Notes: a model not told the origin generated them from the letters alone. 64,000 nucleotides of DNA from Streptomyces finlayi (GCF_014216315.1 NZ_CP045702.1:3720001-3784000); one strand, 5' to 3'. Positions 8,405 through 17,551 are shown, counted from the first letter of the stretch. Program-made: numbers and translations.

Positions 8405-9733
8405 ATGAAGGACGAGGCCCCGAAGGCCGCGAGAAGCGACTCGGACACGGGTGCGGCCGGTGCCGCGGGTGCGGTCTCCAGGCGGCGGCTGCTCGGCACC
8501 GCCGGAGCCGCGGGAGCGACCGGCCTCGTGCTGGGCGCGGCGGGTGGTGCCGCCGCGTACGCCGGTATGCGCGCCGATGACCCGGTGGCGCTGACCACCG
8601 TCGGATCGACCCGGGCAATGTTTCACGGGAAACATCAAGCGGGGATCACCACTCCGCTTCAGGCCCGCGGCCATCTGATCGCCTTCGACCTGGCCCCCGG
8701 CGCCGGACGCAAGGAAGCCGCCGCGCTGATGCGCCGCTGGTCGGCCACGGCCGAGCGGCTGATGGCGGGCCGGCCTGCCGGCGACAGGGACGGTCACGAC
8801 ACGGGAATCGCGCTGGATGCCGGGCCGTCCTCGCTGACGGTCACCTTCGGCTTCGGCCGCACCTTCTTCGAACGTACGGGCCTGACCGGCCGTCGGCCCG
8901 CCGGTCTCGACCCGCTGCCGCCGTTCTCCTCCGACCACCTGGACGCGAAACGCTCCGACGGTGACCTCTGGGTGCAGATCGGTGCCGACGACGCACTCGT
9001 CGCCTTTCACGCGCTGCGCGCCCTCCAGAAGGAGGCCGCGGCAACGGCCCGGGTCCGTTGGCAGATGAACGGCTTCAACCGCACCCCCGGTGCCACCGAG
9101 CAGCAGAGGACCGCCCGCAATCTGATGGGCCAGATCGATGGCACCGGCAATCCGAAGCCCTCGGACAGCGACTTCGACCAGCGGATCTTCGTGCCGTCGA
9201 GCACGGGGAGCGACGGTGCCTCCCCCGGCTCCGGTCCGGAGTCCGACTGGCTGGCGGGCGGCTCGTACGCCGTCGTGCGGCGCATCAGAATGCTCCTCGA
9301 CGACTGGGAGAAGCTCCCGGTGGAACGGCAGGAGCGGGTCATCGGGCGCCGCAAGGCGGACGGCGCCCCGCTCAGCGGCGGGACCGAGACGACCGAGATG
9401 GATCTCGACAAGGCAGGCCCGGACGGCCGCCTCCTGATCCCGGACAACGCTCACTCCCGGATCTCCTCCCCCGAGAAGAACGGCGGCGCGGCCATGTTGC
9501 GGCGCCCCTTCTCGTACCACGACGGCATCGCGGCGGACGGCACCCCCGACGCCGGGCTCCTCTTCATCTGCTGGCAGGCGGACCCCTTCCGGGGCTTCGT
9601 ACCGGTGCAGCGCAAGCTCGACCGGGGTGACGCACTCTCACCGTTCATCCGGCACGAGGCCAGCGGTGTCTTCGCGGTACCGGGCGGTGCCGCCAAGGGG
9701 GAGTACGTGGGACAGCGGCTGCTGGAGTCCTGA
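8405..9733 (+). CDS. dtpA: Tat-exported DyP-type haem peroxidase
   Basis: The N-terminus has a twin-arginine signal (VSRRRLLGTAGAAG, hydrophobic core, AAAYAG). The mature part carries the DyP GXXDG motif as GQIDGTGN, a proximal histidine in NAHSRIS and the distal arginine in LRRPFSYHDG. DyP peroxidases oxidise substrates with H2O2 using haem b. In S. lividans the homologue DtpA works with Sco and ECuC in copper-dependent development, which fits this gene order. The start is uncertain: ATG 8405 lacks a well-spaced ribosome site, and TTG 8384 would add seven residues. The N-terminal region also contains a near-parS sequence. Confidence 0.92.
   Translation: MKDEAPKAARSDSDTGAAGAAGAVSRRRLLGTAGAAGATGLVLGAAGGAAAYAGMRADDPVALTTVGSTRAMFHGKHQAGITTPLQARGHLIAFDLAPGAGRKEAAALMRRWSATAERLMAGRPAGDRDGHDTGIALDAGPSSLTVTFGFGRTFFERTGLTGRRPAGLDPLPPFSSDHLDAKRSDGDLWVQIGADDALVAFHALRALQKEAAATARVRWQMNGFNRTPGATEQQRTARNLMGQIDGTGNPKPSDSDFDQRIFVPSSTGSDGASPGSGPESDWLAGGSYAVVRRIRMLLDDWEKLPVERQERVIGRRKADGAPLSGGTETTEMDLDKAGPDGRLLIPDNAHSRISSPEKNGGAAMLRRPFSYHDGIAADGTPDAGLLFICWQADPFRGFVPVQRKLDRGDALSPFIRHEASGVFAVPGGAAKGEYVGQRLLES
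8620..8633 (+). other. Near-consensus parS site inside dtpA
   Basis: The sequence GTTTCACGGGAAAC differs from the Streptomyces parS consensus GTTTCACGTGAAAC at one position (T to G). parS sites are bound by ParB to organise the origin region and are clustered near oriC. Its position inside a coding region is normal for parS. The single mismatch breaks the central palindrome, so affinity is uncertain. Confidence 0.6.
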
Positions 9734-9797
9734 CGGGCTGCCCGGCCGCATCCTGAGACGGCGCGGCCCCGTGCGTACGGCACATTAGGGTGACCGT

Positions 9798-10733
9798 ATG
9801 TCAGCCACGCGCTACGCCTATCTCGGCCCCGAGGGCACCTTCACCGAGGTCGCCCTCCGTACGCTCCCGGAAGCCGCCACCCGCGAGCTCGTCCCGATGG
9901 TCTCGGTTCCGGCGGCCCTGGACGCGGTGCGCAGCGGTGAGGCGGCAGCAGCGCTCGTACCGATCGAGAACTCCGTCGAGGGCGGGATCACCGCGACGCT
10001 CGACGAGCTGACCACCGGCGAGCCGCTCATGATCTACCGCGAGGTGCTGCTCTCCATCACCTTCGCGCTGCTGGTGCGTCCCGGGACCAAGCTGACCGAC
10101 ATCAAGACGGTCACCGCGCATCCGGCCGCGCAGCCGCAGGTACGCAACTGGATGGCGGCCCACCTGCCGAAGGCCGTGTGGGAGTCGGCGGCGTCCAACG
10201 CGGACGGCGCGCGGCTGGTCCAGGAGGGACGGTACGACGCGGCGTTCGCCGGGGAGTTCGCCGCGGCCACCTACGGCCTGGAGCCCCTGGTGACCGAGAT
10301 CCACGACGCCGAGAACGCCCAGACGCGCTTCGTTCTGGTGGGCCGCCCGGCGCGCCCGTCGGCGCCGACCGGTGCGGACAAGACCTCCGTGGTCATCTGG
10401 CTCGGCGACGACCACCCCGGTGCGCTCCTCGAACTTCTCCAGGAGTTCGCGGTGCGCGGGGTCAACCTGATGCTGATCCAGTCCCGGCCGACCGGTGAGG
10501 GCATCGGCAACTACTGCTTCGCCGTGGACGCCGAAGGGCACATCGCCGACCGGCGGGTCGGTGAAGCCCTCATGGGGCTGAAGCGCGTCTGCCCGAACGT
10601 GCGCTTCCTCGGTTCGTATCCCCGGGCCGGAGTGACGGCCGCGGACGTGCGCGCTCTGCGAGCGGGGACCTCGGACACGGACTTCACGGAGGCATCCGAC
10701 TGGCTGGCCCGCAGCCAGGACGGCAGGGGCTGA
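9798..10733 (+). CDS. pheA: Prephenate dehydratase
   Basis: The 311-residue monofunctional enzyme begins with YLGPEGTFTEVALR, the typical periplasmic-binding-like catalytic fold, and carries the TRF motif (AQTRFVLVG) needed for catalysis. A C-terminal ACT domain (about residues 195-280, VVIWLGDDHPGALLELL) includes QSRPTGEGIGNYCF, a variant of the ESRP phenylalanine-binding motif. It converts prephenate to phenylpyruvate for phenylalanine synthesis and should be feedback-regulated by phenylalanine. It is not fused to a chorismate mutase. ATG 9798 gives the expected N-terminus. Confidence 0.96.
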   Translation: MSATRYAYLGPEGTFTEVALRTLPEAATRELVPMVSVPAALDAVRSGEAAAALVPIENSVEGGITATLDELTTGEPLMIYREVLLSITFALLVRPGTKLTDIKTVTAHPAAQPQVRNWMAAHLPKAVWESAASNADGARLVQEGRYDAAFAGEFAAATYGLEPLVTEIHDAENAQTRFVLVGRPARPSAPTGADKTSVVIWLGDDHPGALLELLQEFAVRGVNLMLIQSRPTGEGIGNYCFAVDAEGHIADRRVGEALMGLKRVCPNVRFLGSYPRAGVTAADVRALRAGTSDTDFTEASDWLARSQDGRG

Positions 10734-11472
10734 GCAGAAACTCAGCAGAGGGGCTGGGGCTGAAGCGGTTCCGAGGCAGGTCATGCAGCAGGTCCTGAAA
10801 GGGTCCTGAAGCGGGTTCCTGAAGCAGCCTCCAGGGCATGGGGCCCACGGCGGTTTCCACCCGCTGAACCACCCCCGGTGGCGCCCCCGCCAGGCGCCCT
10901 GTGCGTTACGCACCGGTCCTACCTGCAGATTTTCATTTGCCCACAGAGTTATCCACAGGATGGCATCTCGACCTGGGGACAAGTCGACACCGTAATGCGA
11001 CATGGTCGACAAATCGGCTCAGTGTCAATAGATCCGTCCACAGGGTCACAGGTCGCCGCGTGTCACCCCAATTGCATTGATCAACTCTCCCAAGCATCGA
11101 ATTCCCACCCGAATGAGTGTGTGAGCTGCGTTTGAACGGGGACTCCATGAGCCTTCATGTGGCTTTCGGACGATCTCTTCCGGTGTCCACAGATCTTCCT
11201 CACACCCTGTGGATAACTAATTCGAACCGCACCCACCTGTGGACAACACGAGAACCTCCACCCTCAACTCCCGCCCCGCGCAGGCGCGATGCGTCAAGAG
11301 GGACGGGCGGGTTGAACCCTTTTCGGCGGAATGGGCTTGTTTATTGACCGCACCGGCCCACCCCGGTCCGGCGATTCCCCTCCAGCATTACCAATTGCGG
11401 CAATTCGGGCAAAGTGACACGCTCGTCGATATCGGTTCGAGCGGGGGAACCCCACACCGGTAGCCTTGAGGG
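10734..11472. other. Long pheA-serS gap with DnaA-box cluster
   Basis: No convincing gene is present in this 739-bp gap. The first 130 bases contain degenerate repeats built on CCTGAA and CAGCAG. The section from 10937 to 11246 is visibly A/T-richer and contains six nonamers that match, or nearly match, DnaA boxes. TTATCCACA is at 10949-10957 (+) and 11208-11216 (-), TTGTCCACA at 11238-11246 (-), CCGTCCACA at 11034-11042 (+). One-mismatch copies lie at 10937-10945 (+) and 11183-11191 (+). The last 200 bases should hold the serS promoter. Confidence 0.75.
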
Positions 11473-12750
11473 GTGATTGACCTTCGCCTGCTCCGTGAGG
11501 ACCCCGACCGTGTTCGCGCCTCCCAGCGCGCCCGTGGAGAGGACGTCGCGCTCGTCGACGCCCTTCTCTCCGCCGACGAGCTGCGCAGGTCGTCCGGCGT
11601 CCGCTTCGACGAACTCCGCTCCGAGCAGAAGCAGCTCGGCAAGCTGATCCCCAAGGCAACCCCGGACGAGCGTGCCGAGCTGCTGAAGAAGGCCGACCAG
11701 CTGAAGGCCGAAGTAAGGGCGGCCGACGCCGCCCAGGACGAGGCCGACGCCGCGGCCAAGCGGCTGCTCCTCCAGCTCGGCAACATCGTCCACGAGGACG
11801 TTCCCGTGGGCGGCGAGGAGGACTTCGTCGTCCTCGAGACGCACGGCACCATCCGCGACTTCGGGGCCGAGGGCTTCGCCCCGAAGGACCACCTTGAGCT
11901 CGGCGAGGCGCTGGGCGCCATCGACATGGAGCGCGGGGCCAAGGTGTCCGGCTCACGCTTCTACTACCTGACGGGTATCGGCGCACTGCTGGAACTCGCG
12001 CTCGTCAACGCCGCGATCGCGCAGGCCACCGAGGCCGGCTTCATCCCGATGCTGACGCCCGCGCTGGTCCGCCCCCGCGCCATGGAGGGCACCGGCTTCC
12101 TCGGCCAGGCGTCCGCGGACGTCTACCACCTGGAGAAGGACGACTTCTACCTGGTCGGCACCTCCGAGGTCCCCCTCGCCGCGTACCACATGGACGAGAT
12201 CGTCGAGGCCGACAAGCTGCCCCTGCGGTACGCGGGCTTCTCGCCCTGCTTCCGCCGCGAGGCCGGCACGTACGGCAAGGACACCCGCGGCATCTTCCGC
12301 GTCCACCAGTTCGACAAGGTCGAGATGTTCTCGTACGTCGATCCGGCGGACGCCGAGGCCGAGCACCGGCGGCTCCTCGACTGGGAGAAGCAGTGGCTCA
12401 CCTCGCTGGAGCTGCCCTTCCAGGTGATCGATGTCGCCTCGGGCGACCTGGGGGCCTCGGCTTCCCGCAAGTTCGACTGCGAGGCGTGGATTCCGACGCA
12501 GGGCAAGTACCGCGAGCTGACCTCCGCCTCCAACTGCGACGGCTTCCAGGCACGCCGCCTCTCCGTCCGGATGCGCGACGGCAAGAAGGTCCAGCCGCTG
12601 GCCACGCTGAACGGCACGCTCTGCGCCGTACCGCGCACGATCGTGGCGATCCTGGAGAACCACCAGCTGGCCGACGGTTCGGTGCGGGTCCCCGAGATGC
12701 TGCGCCCGTACCTCGGCGGCCGTGAGGTCCTGGAGCCGGTCTCCAAGTGA
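11473..12750 (+). CDS. serS: Seryl-tRNA synthetase
   Basis: The 425-residue class II synthetase has an N-terminal antiparallel coiled coil (about residues 30-105) that contacts the long variable arm of tRNA-Ser. The catalytic domain follows with motif 2 (FRREAGTYGKDTRGIFRVHQ) and motif 3 (LNGTLCAVPRTIVAILENHQ). It charges tRNA-Ser with serine using ATP in the cytoplasm. The GTG start follows TTGAGGG closely. A tRNA-Ser gene lies 880 bases downstream on the other strand. The stop overlaps the start of the HAD gene. Confidence 0.97.
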   Translation: MIDLRLLREDPDRVRASQRARGEDVALVDALLSADELRRSSGVRFDELRSEQKQLGKLIPKATPDERAELLKKADQLKAEVRAADAAQDEADAAAKRLLLQLGNIVHEDVPVGGEEDFVVLETHGTIRDFGAEGFAPKDHLELGEALGAIDMERGAKVSGSRFYYLTGIGALLELALVNAAIAQATEAGFIPMLTPALVRPRAMEGTGFLGQASADVYHLEKDDFYLVGTSEVPLAAYHMDEIVEADKLPLRYAGFSPCFRREAGTYGKDTRGIFRVHQFDKVEMFSYVDPADAEAEHRRLLDWEKQWLTSLELPFQVIDVASGDLGASASRKFDCEAWIPTQGKYRELTSASNCDGFQARRLSVRMRDGKKVQPLATLNGTLCAVPRTIVAILENHQLADGSVRVPEMLRPYLGGREVLEPVSK

Positions 12751-13562
12751 CGGCCTTCCCGTACAAACTCGTCGCCACCGATCTCGACGGCACGCTGCTG
12801 CGTGACGACGGCACGGTTTCCGGACGCACGCGCGAGGCGCTGGCCGCAGTCACCGCGGCCGGCGCGGCGCACATCATCGTCACCGGACGTGCCGTCCCGT
12901 GGACCCGGCACATCCTGGACGACCTGGGCTACGAGGGCCTCGCGGTCTGCGGTCAGGGCGCGCAGGTCTACCACGCGGGCGAGCACAAGCTGCTGACGTC
13001 GCTCACCCTGGACCGGCAGCTCGCCGGTCTGGCGCTGTCCAAGATCGAGGCGGAGATCGGCCCGCTGGCGCTGGCTGCCAGCCGTGACGGCCTCGAAGGC
13101 GAGGTCCTGGTCGGACCCGGTTACCGGGTCCAGGACGGGCCGCTGCCCGCCGTCTTCGTGGTCGATCCGGCCGAGATGTGGACCGCTCCGCTGAACAAGG
13201 TCTACATCCAGCATCCGGAGCTCGGCGACGACGCCCTGACGAAGGCCGCCCGGGAGGCGGTCGGCAGTCTGGTGGACGTGGTCATGGCAGGTCCGGGCGT
13301 GGTGGAGATCCTGCCACTGGGGCTGAGCAAGGCGACCGGACTGTCCCTGGCGGCCCGCCGACTGGGCCTGAAGGCGGCGGACACGCTGGCCTTCGGTGAC
13401 ATGCCGAACGACATCCCGATGTTCGGCTGGGCGCGGCAGGGTGTGGCCATGGCGAACGCGCACGACGATCTGAAGGCCGTGGCCCACGAGATCACCGCGT
13501 CGAACGAGCACGACGGCATCGCCGTGGTGCTGGAGGAGCTCCTCAGGACAGGGCGCTCCTGA
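12747..13562 (+). CDS. HAD-superfamily Cof-type phosphatase
   Basis: The 271-residue protein has HAD motif I as ATDLDGTLLRDD, motif II as HIIVTGR and the late Lys plus GDMPNDIPMFGWA motif III/IV, with a C2 cap between them. Such enzymes hydrolyse sugar phosphates, nucleotides or cofactor phosphates in the cytoplasm; the substrate cannot be read from sequence. The GTG start overlaps the serS stop by four bases, so it is co-translated with serS. A paralogue lies at 52581-53426. Confidence 0.9.
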   Translation: MTAFPYKLVATDLDGTLLRDDGTVSGRTREALAAVTAAGAAHIIVTGRAVPWTRHILDDLGYEGLAVCGQGAQVYHAGEHKLLTSLTLDRQLAGLALSKIEAEIGPLALAASRDGLEGEVLVGPGYRVQDGPLPAVFVVDPAEMWTAPLNKVYIQHPELGDDALTKAAREAVGSLVDVVMAGPGVVEILPLGLSKATGLSLAARRLGLKAADTLAFGDMPNDIPMFGWARQGVAMANAHDDLKAVAHEITASNEHDGIAVVLEELLRTGRS

Positions 13563-13630
13563 CGCACCGGGGAGCCGAGCGGCCCTTCGCGGCCGTCGGC
13601 GTCCCACGGAACGTCTGCCGGTATCCGCGG

Positions 13631-13718
<88 letters not shown>

Positions 13719-13952
13719 GGGCGGGTGGCCGCGCGCAAGCGCGTGAAGGGCCACCCGGGGGGCCTGCTGCAAGCGGTCCCGCACGGTACCCGACGTGGCT
13801 ACTGCGGGACGGGTCGCGGACCACCCTGCGGGGAACTCGACGGACTCGGACTCTCGGTCATCGTCGCGCTCCTTCCCGTCCTCGGCGTACGTATCCGTGC
13901 GCGCTGTCCCCACTACTGTGCCGCGCGGCACGCCTCCTGTGCCACCGATTTA

Positions 13953-13987
13953 CTCGCGGTCCGCGCCCTGCGGGGCGGGACCGCGAG
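13953..13987 (-). terminator. Hairpin after the HTH/coiled-coil gene
   Basis: CTCGCGGTCC (13953-13962) pairs with GGACCGCGAG (13978-13987), with further GC pairing in the loop. It lies 22 bases past the stop of the minus-strand gene ending at 14010. There is no U-tract, as is common in Streptomyces. The 234 bases between it and the tRNA (13719-13952) hold no gene I can support. Confidence 0.6.
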
Positions 13988-14009
13988 CAGTCGGTGCCGG
14001 TCAGCGCGG

Positions 14010-14690
14010 TCAGCCGCGCAGGTCCTTCAGCTGCTGGGCGAGACCGTCCATGCGCGCGTCGATACGGACGAGGTCCTGGGAGACGTCCGAGAGCTTCACG
14101 CTCATGGCGCCGACGACCTCGTACGTGACGTCCAGCTTCCGGTCGAGGCCGTCGAGCCGCTCCGACATCCTGCCGAGCACCGGGCCGAGCTCCTGGAGCG
14201 CGCTGCCGACGTCGGCGAGGCAGCCCTCGATACCGGTGACGCGCCGATCCAGCGAGCGGTACGCCACCTGTAGCTCCTCCTCGGCGTCGAGGAGGTACGT
14301 CCGTACGCATCGGGCGATGTCGCTGTCGCGAAGAAGCATGGCGGCGTTGAGTACGGTTCTGCGGGTGTACAGCGTGAGCTGGGTGGCAGCCTGTGGATAA
14401 CTTTCACCCTCATCCCCCGCCCATAGGGACATCATGTCCCTATGGAAGGTTCGCAGGTCAGCGCCCCGCAGCAACGTGAGACCGTTCTCCTCCAATTCGG
14501 CTCGGTGTCGCTGGGTCACCTTCTTGACGGCTTCTGTGGATACTTCGAAGTAGCGAGCGACATCCTCTGTGCGAACGTGAATTCCGTCCGGGAGCATGAC
14601 AAGACTCTTGATCTTGTCGAGGGCGTCGACGCGCCCCATCCGCTCGACGCGCAGGGCGCGTGATTCGAGCAGGGCGACTTCCGTGGGCAT
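14010..14690 (-). CDS. HTH and coiled-coil protein of unknown function
   Basis: I do not recognise a named family. The N-terminal 90 residues look like a DNA-binding module (VRTEDVARYFEVSTEAVKKV resembles a helix-turn-helix). The middle part (TQLTLYTRRTVLNAAMLLRDSDIARCVRTYLLDAEEE) resembles linkers seen in phage Rha/antirepressor-type regulators. The last 95 residues form a heptad-rich coiled coil of repeats such as LDGLDRKLD and IDARMDGLAQQL. ATG 14690 has AAAGG at a suitable distance; ATG 14696 is too close to it. Two DnaA-box-like nonamers (14392-14400, 14535-14543) lie inside the gene. Confidence 0.75.
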   Translation of the reverse strand: MPTEVALLESRALRVERMGRVDALDKIKSLVMLPDGIHVRTEDVARYFEVSTEAVKKVTQRHRAELEENGLTLLRGADLRTFHRDMMSLWAGDEGESYPQAATQLTLYTRRTVLNAAMLLRDSDIARCVRTYLLDAEEELQVAYRSLDRRVTGIEGCLADVGSALQELGPVLGRMSERLDGLDRKLDVTYEVVGAMSVKLSDVSQDLVRIDARMDGLAQQLKDLRG

Positions 14691-14935
14691 GGGCATGCCT
14701 TTCGTACGCGGGAACGGCGATGGACGGCCCTGTCCCCGGGCTTCAGGGGCGGAGGACGCTCACGGTTGCCACTCACTCGATGACCGACCCGGCCGGCACT
14801 GCCTCACCGGTGTCGGCGATCCCCGAATTCACGAAAGCTCGACGCCACAGATTCTCACTTCCTCCACGCACCCTGACCAACGAGCCGATAAACGTACAGT
14901 TTCGCGTACCACTGTCCGTTCATAGGACGCAGAAC

Positions 14936-14960
14936 AACCCCCGCCCATCGGACGGGGGTT
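14936..14960 (-). terminator. Hairpin terminator of the ABC operon
   Basis: AACCCCCG (14936-14943) pairs with CGGGGGTT (14953-14960) around a 9-base loop. It sits 22 bases past the stop of the last permease gene on the minus strand. The rest of 14691-14981 holds no gene and should include the promoter of the 14010-14690 gene. Confidence 0.65.
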
Positions 14961-14981
14961 GCACCGTTGCGGAGCGGTCGC

Positions 14982-15701
14982 TCACTCCTCGCCGGCGAGT
15001 TTCAGTGCCCGCAGTTTCTGACCCGCGTACCAGGTCGCGGCCACCGTGATGCCGGCCAGCAGCACCGTCGCCAGCGGCAGCCCGACGTCCGAGGTGATCA
15101 CACCGTCCCCACTCACCTTCTGGGCGACCGCGAGAGACCACTGCTGCACACTGAGCGTCCGCGCACCCGGCACCAGGCTGCCGAAGAGCGCCTCCCACAC
15201 GAGCGCGTAGACCAGACCGAAGACGACCGCGTGCCGGCTGACCGTGCCGAGCAGGAGGAACAGCGCGCTGTACGCGATCGAGGCGACCAGCGCCGCGATC
15301 GTGTACGCCACCGCGATCTGCTGACCGTTGCCGTTGAGGATCAGGCCCGCGAGCAGGGTCGGCAGGGCCGAGAAGACCATCGTGACGGCGATGGCCACGG
15401 TCAGCTTCGTGACGATGATCGTCGGGCGTTTCACCGGCTTGGCCAGCAGGTAGACGATCGAACCGTCGTCGATCTCCGGCCCGATGGCCCCGGTTCCCGC
15501 GATGACACCGATCAGGGGAACCATCGTGGCCAGGGCGAAGCCGCCCAGCACATTGGCGGCGACCTGGTCATCGGCCCCGGCGAACACCCGGACCGCCACG
15601 GCGATCACGATCAGCAGCACGGGCAGGATGAACAGAACGGCGGCCCGGCGCCGGCCGAGCAGGGCCCGGTAGGTGAGCCGAGCGACTGTGGGGTCGTACA
15701 T
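14982..15701 (-). CDS. ABC-2 type permease (fourth gene of exporter operon)
   Basis: The 239-residue protein has about six membrane segments (AAVLFILPVLLIVIAVAVRVF; LGGFALATMVPLIGVIAGTGAI; VTKLTVAIAVTMVFSALPTLLAGLIL). It carries the cytoplasmic signature GPEIDDGSIVYLLAKPVKRPTI typical of ABC-2 exporter permeases. It pairs with the ATPase encoded just upstream (15732-16643). Substrate unknown; the layout of two ATPases and two permeases resembles antibiotic or lipid exporters. Confidence 0.88.
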   Translation of the reverse strand: MYDPTVARLTYRALLGRRRAAVLFILPVLLIVIAVAVRVFAGADDQVAANVLGGFALATMVPLIGVIAGTGAIGPEIDDGSIVYLLAKPVKRPTIIVTKLTVAIAVTMVFSALPTLLAGLILNGNGQQIAVAYTIAALVASIAYSALFLLLGTVSRHAVVFGLVYALVWEALFGSLVPGARTLSVQQWSLAVAQKVSGDGVITSDVGLPLATVLLAGITVAATWYAGQKLRALKLAGEE

Positions 15702-15731
15702 GACGCTTCACAGCTCCTTTCAGGCCACTAC

Positions 15732-16643
15732 TCAGGCCGCTACGAGATAGGAAAAGACCGATTCGAGGGACTCGTCGGACGGCGAGACGGTCAGCAGCCG
15801 GATGCCGTGTTCCCGTGCCACCCTCGGCAGCAACGCGGTGAAACGCCCGAAGTCCACGGCCTGGATGCGCAGAGCACGTTCGCTCAGGTCGACCTCGATG
15901 CCCGCGGTGGACGGGTCGGCGATGAGCGCCGAGGCGAGCGCGCGGTCGTCGCTGGAGCGTACGAGATAGCGGTGCGGCCGGTCCGTCATCAGCCGGCGGA
16001 TGCGCCGGAAGTCACCGGACGCCGCATGGCGGCCGGCCACGATCACCTCGATGTGCGAGGCCAGTTGCTCGACCTCTTCGAGGATGTGCGACGAGAACAG
16101 GACCGTACGGCCCTCCGCTCCCATCCGCCGCAGCAGCTCCATGAGCTGCATGCGCTGACGCGGGTCCATCCCGTTGAACGGCTCGTCGAGCAGCAGTACG
16201 GACGGTTCGTGGACCAGCGCGGACGCCATCTTCACGCGCTGGCGCATGCCCTTGCTGTACGTCGAGATCTTGCGGTCCTGGGCGTGTTCCATTTCGACGG
16301 TGGCCAGGGCCTCGCGCGCGGCCTCGTCGCCGAGACCCTGCAGTTCGGCGTTGGCGACGACGAACTCGCGGCCGGTCAGGAAGTCGTACATCCCTTCCCG
16401 CTCGGGGACGATGCCGATCTCCTTGTAGACCGTCTCGTTACGCCAGATCGCTCTGCCGTCGAGCGTGACCGTGCCCGTCGAGGGGGCGAGGAATCCGGCC
16501 ATCATGTTGATCAGCGTGGACTTGCCCGCACCGTTCGGGCCGAGCAGGCCCGTCACACCCGGGCCCACCGTCATGCTGACGTCGTTGACGGCGACCACGT
16601 TGCCGAACCAGCGCGAGGTGTGGTCGATCTCGATGGTGGTCAC
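15732..16643 (-). CDS. ABC transporter ATPase (third gene of exporter operon)
   Basis: The 303-residue ATPase has Walker A (GPNGAGKST, about residue 43), the signature YSKGMRQRVKMA and Walker B (VLLLDEPFNGMD), then a C-terminal tail of about 90 residues typical of ABC-2 drug exporters. GTG 16643 is the start because MTTIEIDHTSRWFG is the usual beginning and the start overlaps the upstream permease stop (GTGA), implying coupled translation. Confidence 0.92.
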   Translation of the reverse strand: MTTIEIDHTSRWFGNVVAVNDVSMTVGPGVTGLLGPNGAGKSTLINMMAGFLAPSTGTVTLDGRAIWRNETVYKEIGIVPEREGMYDFLTGREFVVANAELQGLGDEAAREALATVEMEHAQDRKISTYSKGMRQRVKMASALVHEPSVLLLDEPFNGMDPRQRMQLMELLRRMGAEGRTVLFSSHILEEVEQLASHIEVIVAGRHAASGDFRRIRRLMTDRPHRYLVRSSDDRALASALIADPSTAGIEVDLSERALRIQAVDFGRFTALLPRVAREHGIRLLTVSPSDESLESVFSYLVAA

Positions 16644-17551
16644 AGCCCGACCTTCCGGTAGCGGCGCATCAGTACGGCGTAAGAGCCGGCGACGAGCGCG
16701 AGAACAACGATCAGATACGCCACTCCGGCGCCCGCCCCCGGGCCTTCCCCTCCGGGGAAGGCGGAGGTCGCGCCGAGGAACGCGGTCTGGACACCGTCGA
16801 TCAGCGTGATCGGCGAGAAGAGCCCCAGCCATGGCACCGCGCCGGTGGACCCCGTCTCCCAGGCGATGGCCTGGACGGTGGAGACCGCGCCGTAGGTGAT
16901 GGTCAGTACGGCGATCACCGCAGCGACGCCGAAGCCGCGACGCGGGGTGAGAGCCGCCATCACCAGGCCGAGACCGGCGAACAGGACGGACAGCAGAGCC
17001 ACCGACACCAGCCCCTGCCCGAAGCCCTTGGTCTGGGCGACGAAGTCGAACTCCGCGAGCAGCGCTCCCGCGTACAGGATGACGAGCGGTGCCGCGGTGA
17101 GGATGAAGAGCGCCGACGCCATGGCCGCGTACTTGGCGACCACGTAGTCACCGCGTTCGATCGGCCGGGAGAAGTACAGGGGGATGCTCTTGAACCGCAG
17201 GTCCCTGGAGACGGACTGCGGTGCCTGGGCGGCGATGAACAGCCCGATCACCGCCTGCAGGTAGATCGCGAAATCCGTGTACTTGACGGGCAGTTTCGTC
17301 ATGCCGGGGGTGGCGATGGCGACGGCCACGATGATCAGGGCGACCAGGCACATCACCCCGCACAGCAGCATCGGGAGCACCTTGGACTTCGCGGAGCGGC
17401 CGAGTCCGAACGAGCCCCTGAGGGACTGCGAGAAGAGCGAGCGGCGCGCATAGGCGCGTCCCAGGCGCGGACCGTCGTAGGAGCGGTATCCGATGTTGTG
17501 GATGCGGGAGCTGTCGCCCCCGGTCACGGTCCCGGTGTCGGTGCTCATCAC
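16640..17551 (-). CDS. ABC-2 type permease (second gene of exporter operon)
   Basis: The 303-residue membrane protein begins with a hydrophilic stretch containing IHNIGYRSYDGPRLGRAYARRSL, a recognisable prelude in actinobacterial ABC-2 permeases. About six helices follow, with RDLRFKSIPLYFSRPIERGDYV in a cytoplasmic loop. It starts at GTG 17551 or ATG 17548, overlapping the upstream ATPase stop. It probably pairs with that ATPase. Confidence 0.9.
   Translation of the reverse strand: MMSTDTGTVTGGDSSRIHNIGYRSYDGPRLGRAYARRSLFSQSLRGSFGLGRSAKSKVLPMLLCGVMCLVALIIVAVAIATPGMTKLPVKYTDFAIYLQAVIGLFIAAQAPQSVSRDLRFKSIPLYFSRPIERGDYVVAKYAAMASALFILTAAPLVILYAGALLAEFDFVAQTKGFGQGLVSVALLSVLFAGLGLVMAALTPRRGFGVAAVIAVLTITYGAVSTVQAIAWETGSTGAVPWLGLFSPITLIDGVQTAFLGATSAFPGGEGPGAGAGVAYLIVVLALVAGSYAVLMRRYRKVGL

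Noticed and set aside
7734..9520. Long minus-strand frames opposite copCD and dtpA
   Set aside because: Low-complexity antisense shadows of clearly coding plus-strand genes.
10878..11347. Short open frames in the pheA-serS gap
   Set aside because: They run through the DnaA-box cluster, have no ribosome sites and no protein-like composition.
15732..16832. Longer ATPase start at 16832
   Set aside because: The extra residues are antisense-like and overlap the upstream permease by nearly 200 bases; GTG 16643 gives the usual start and GTGA coupling.
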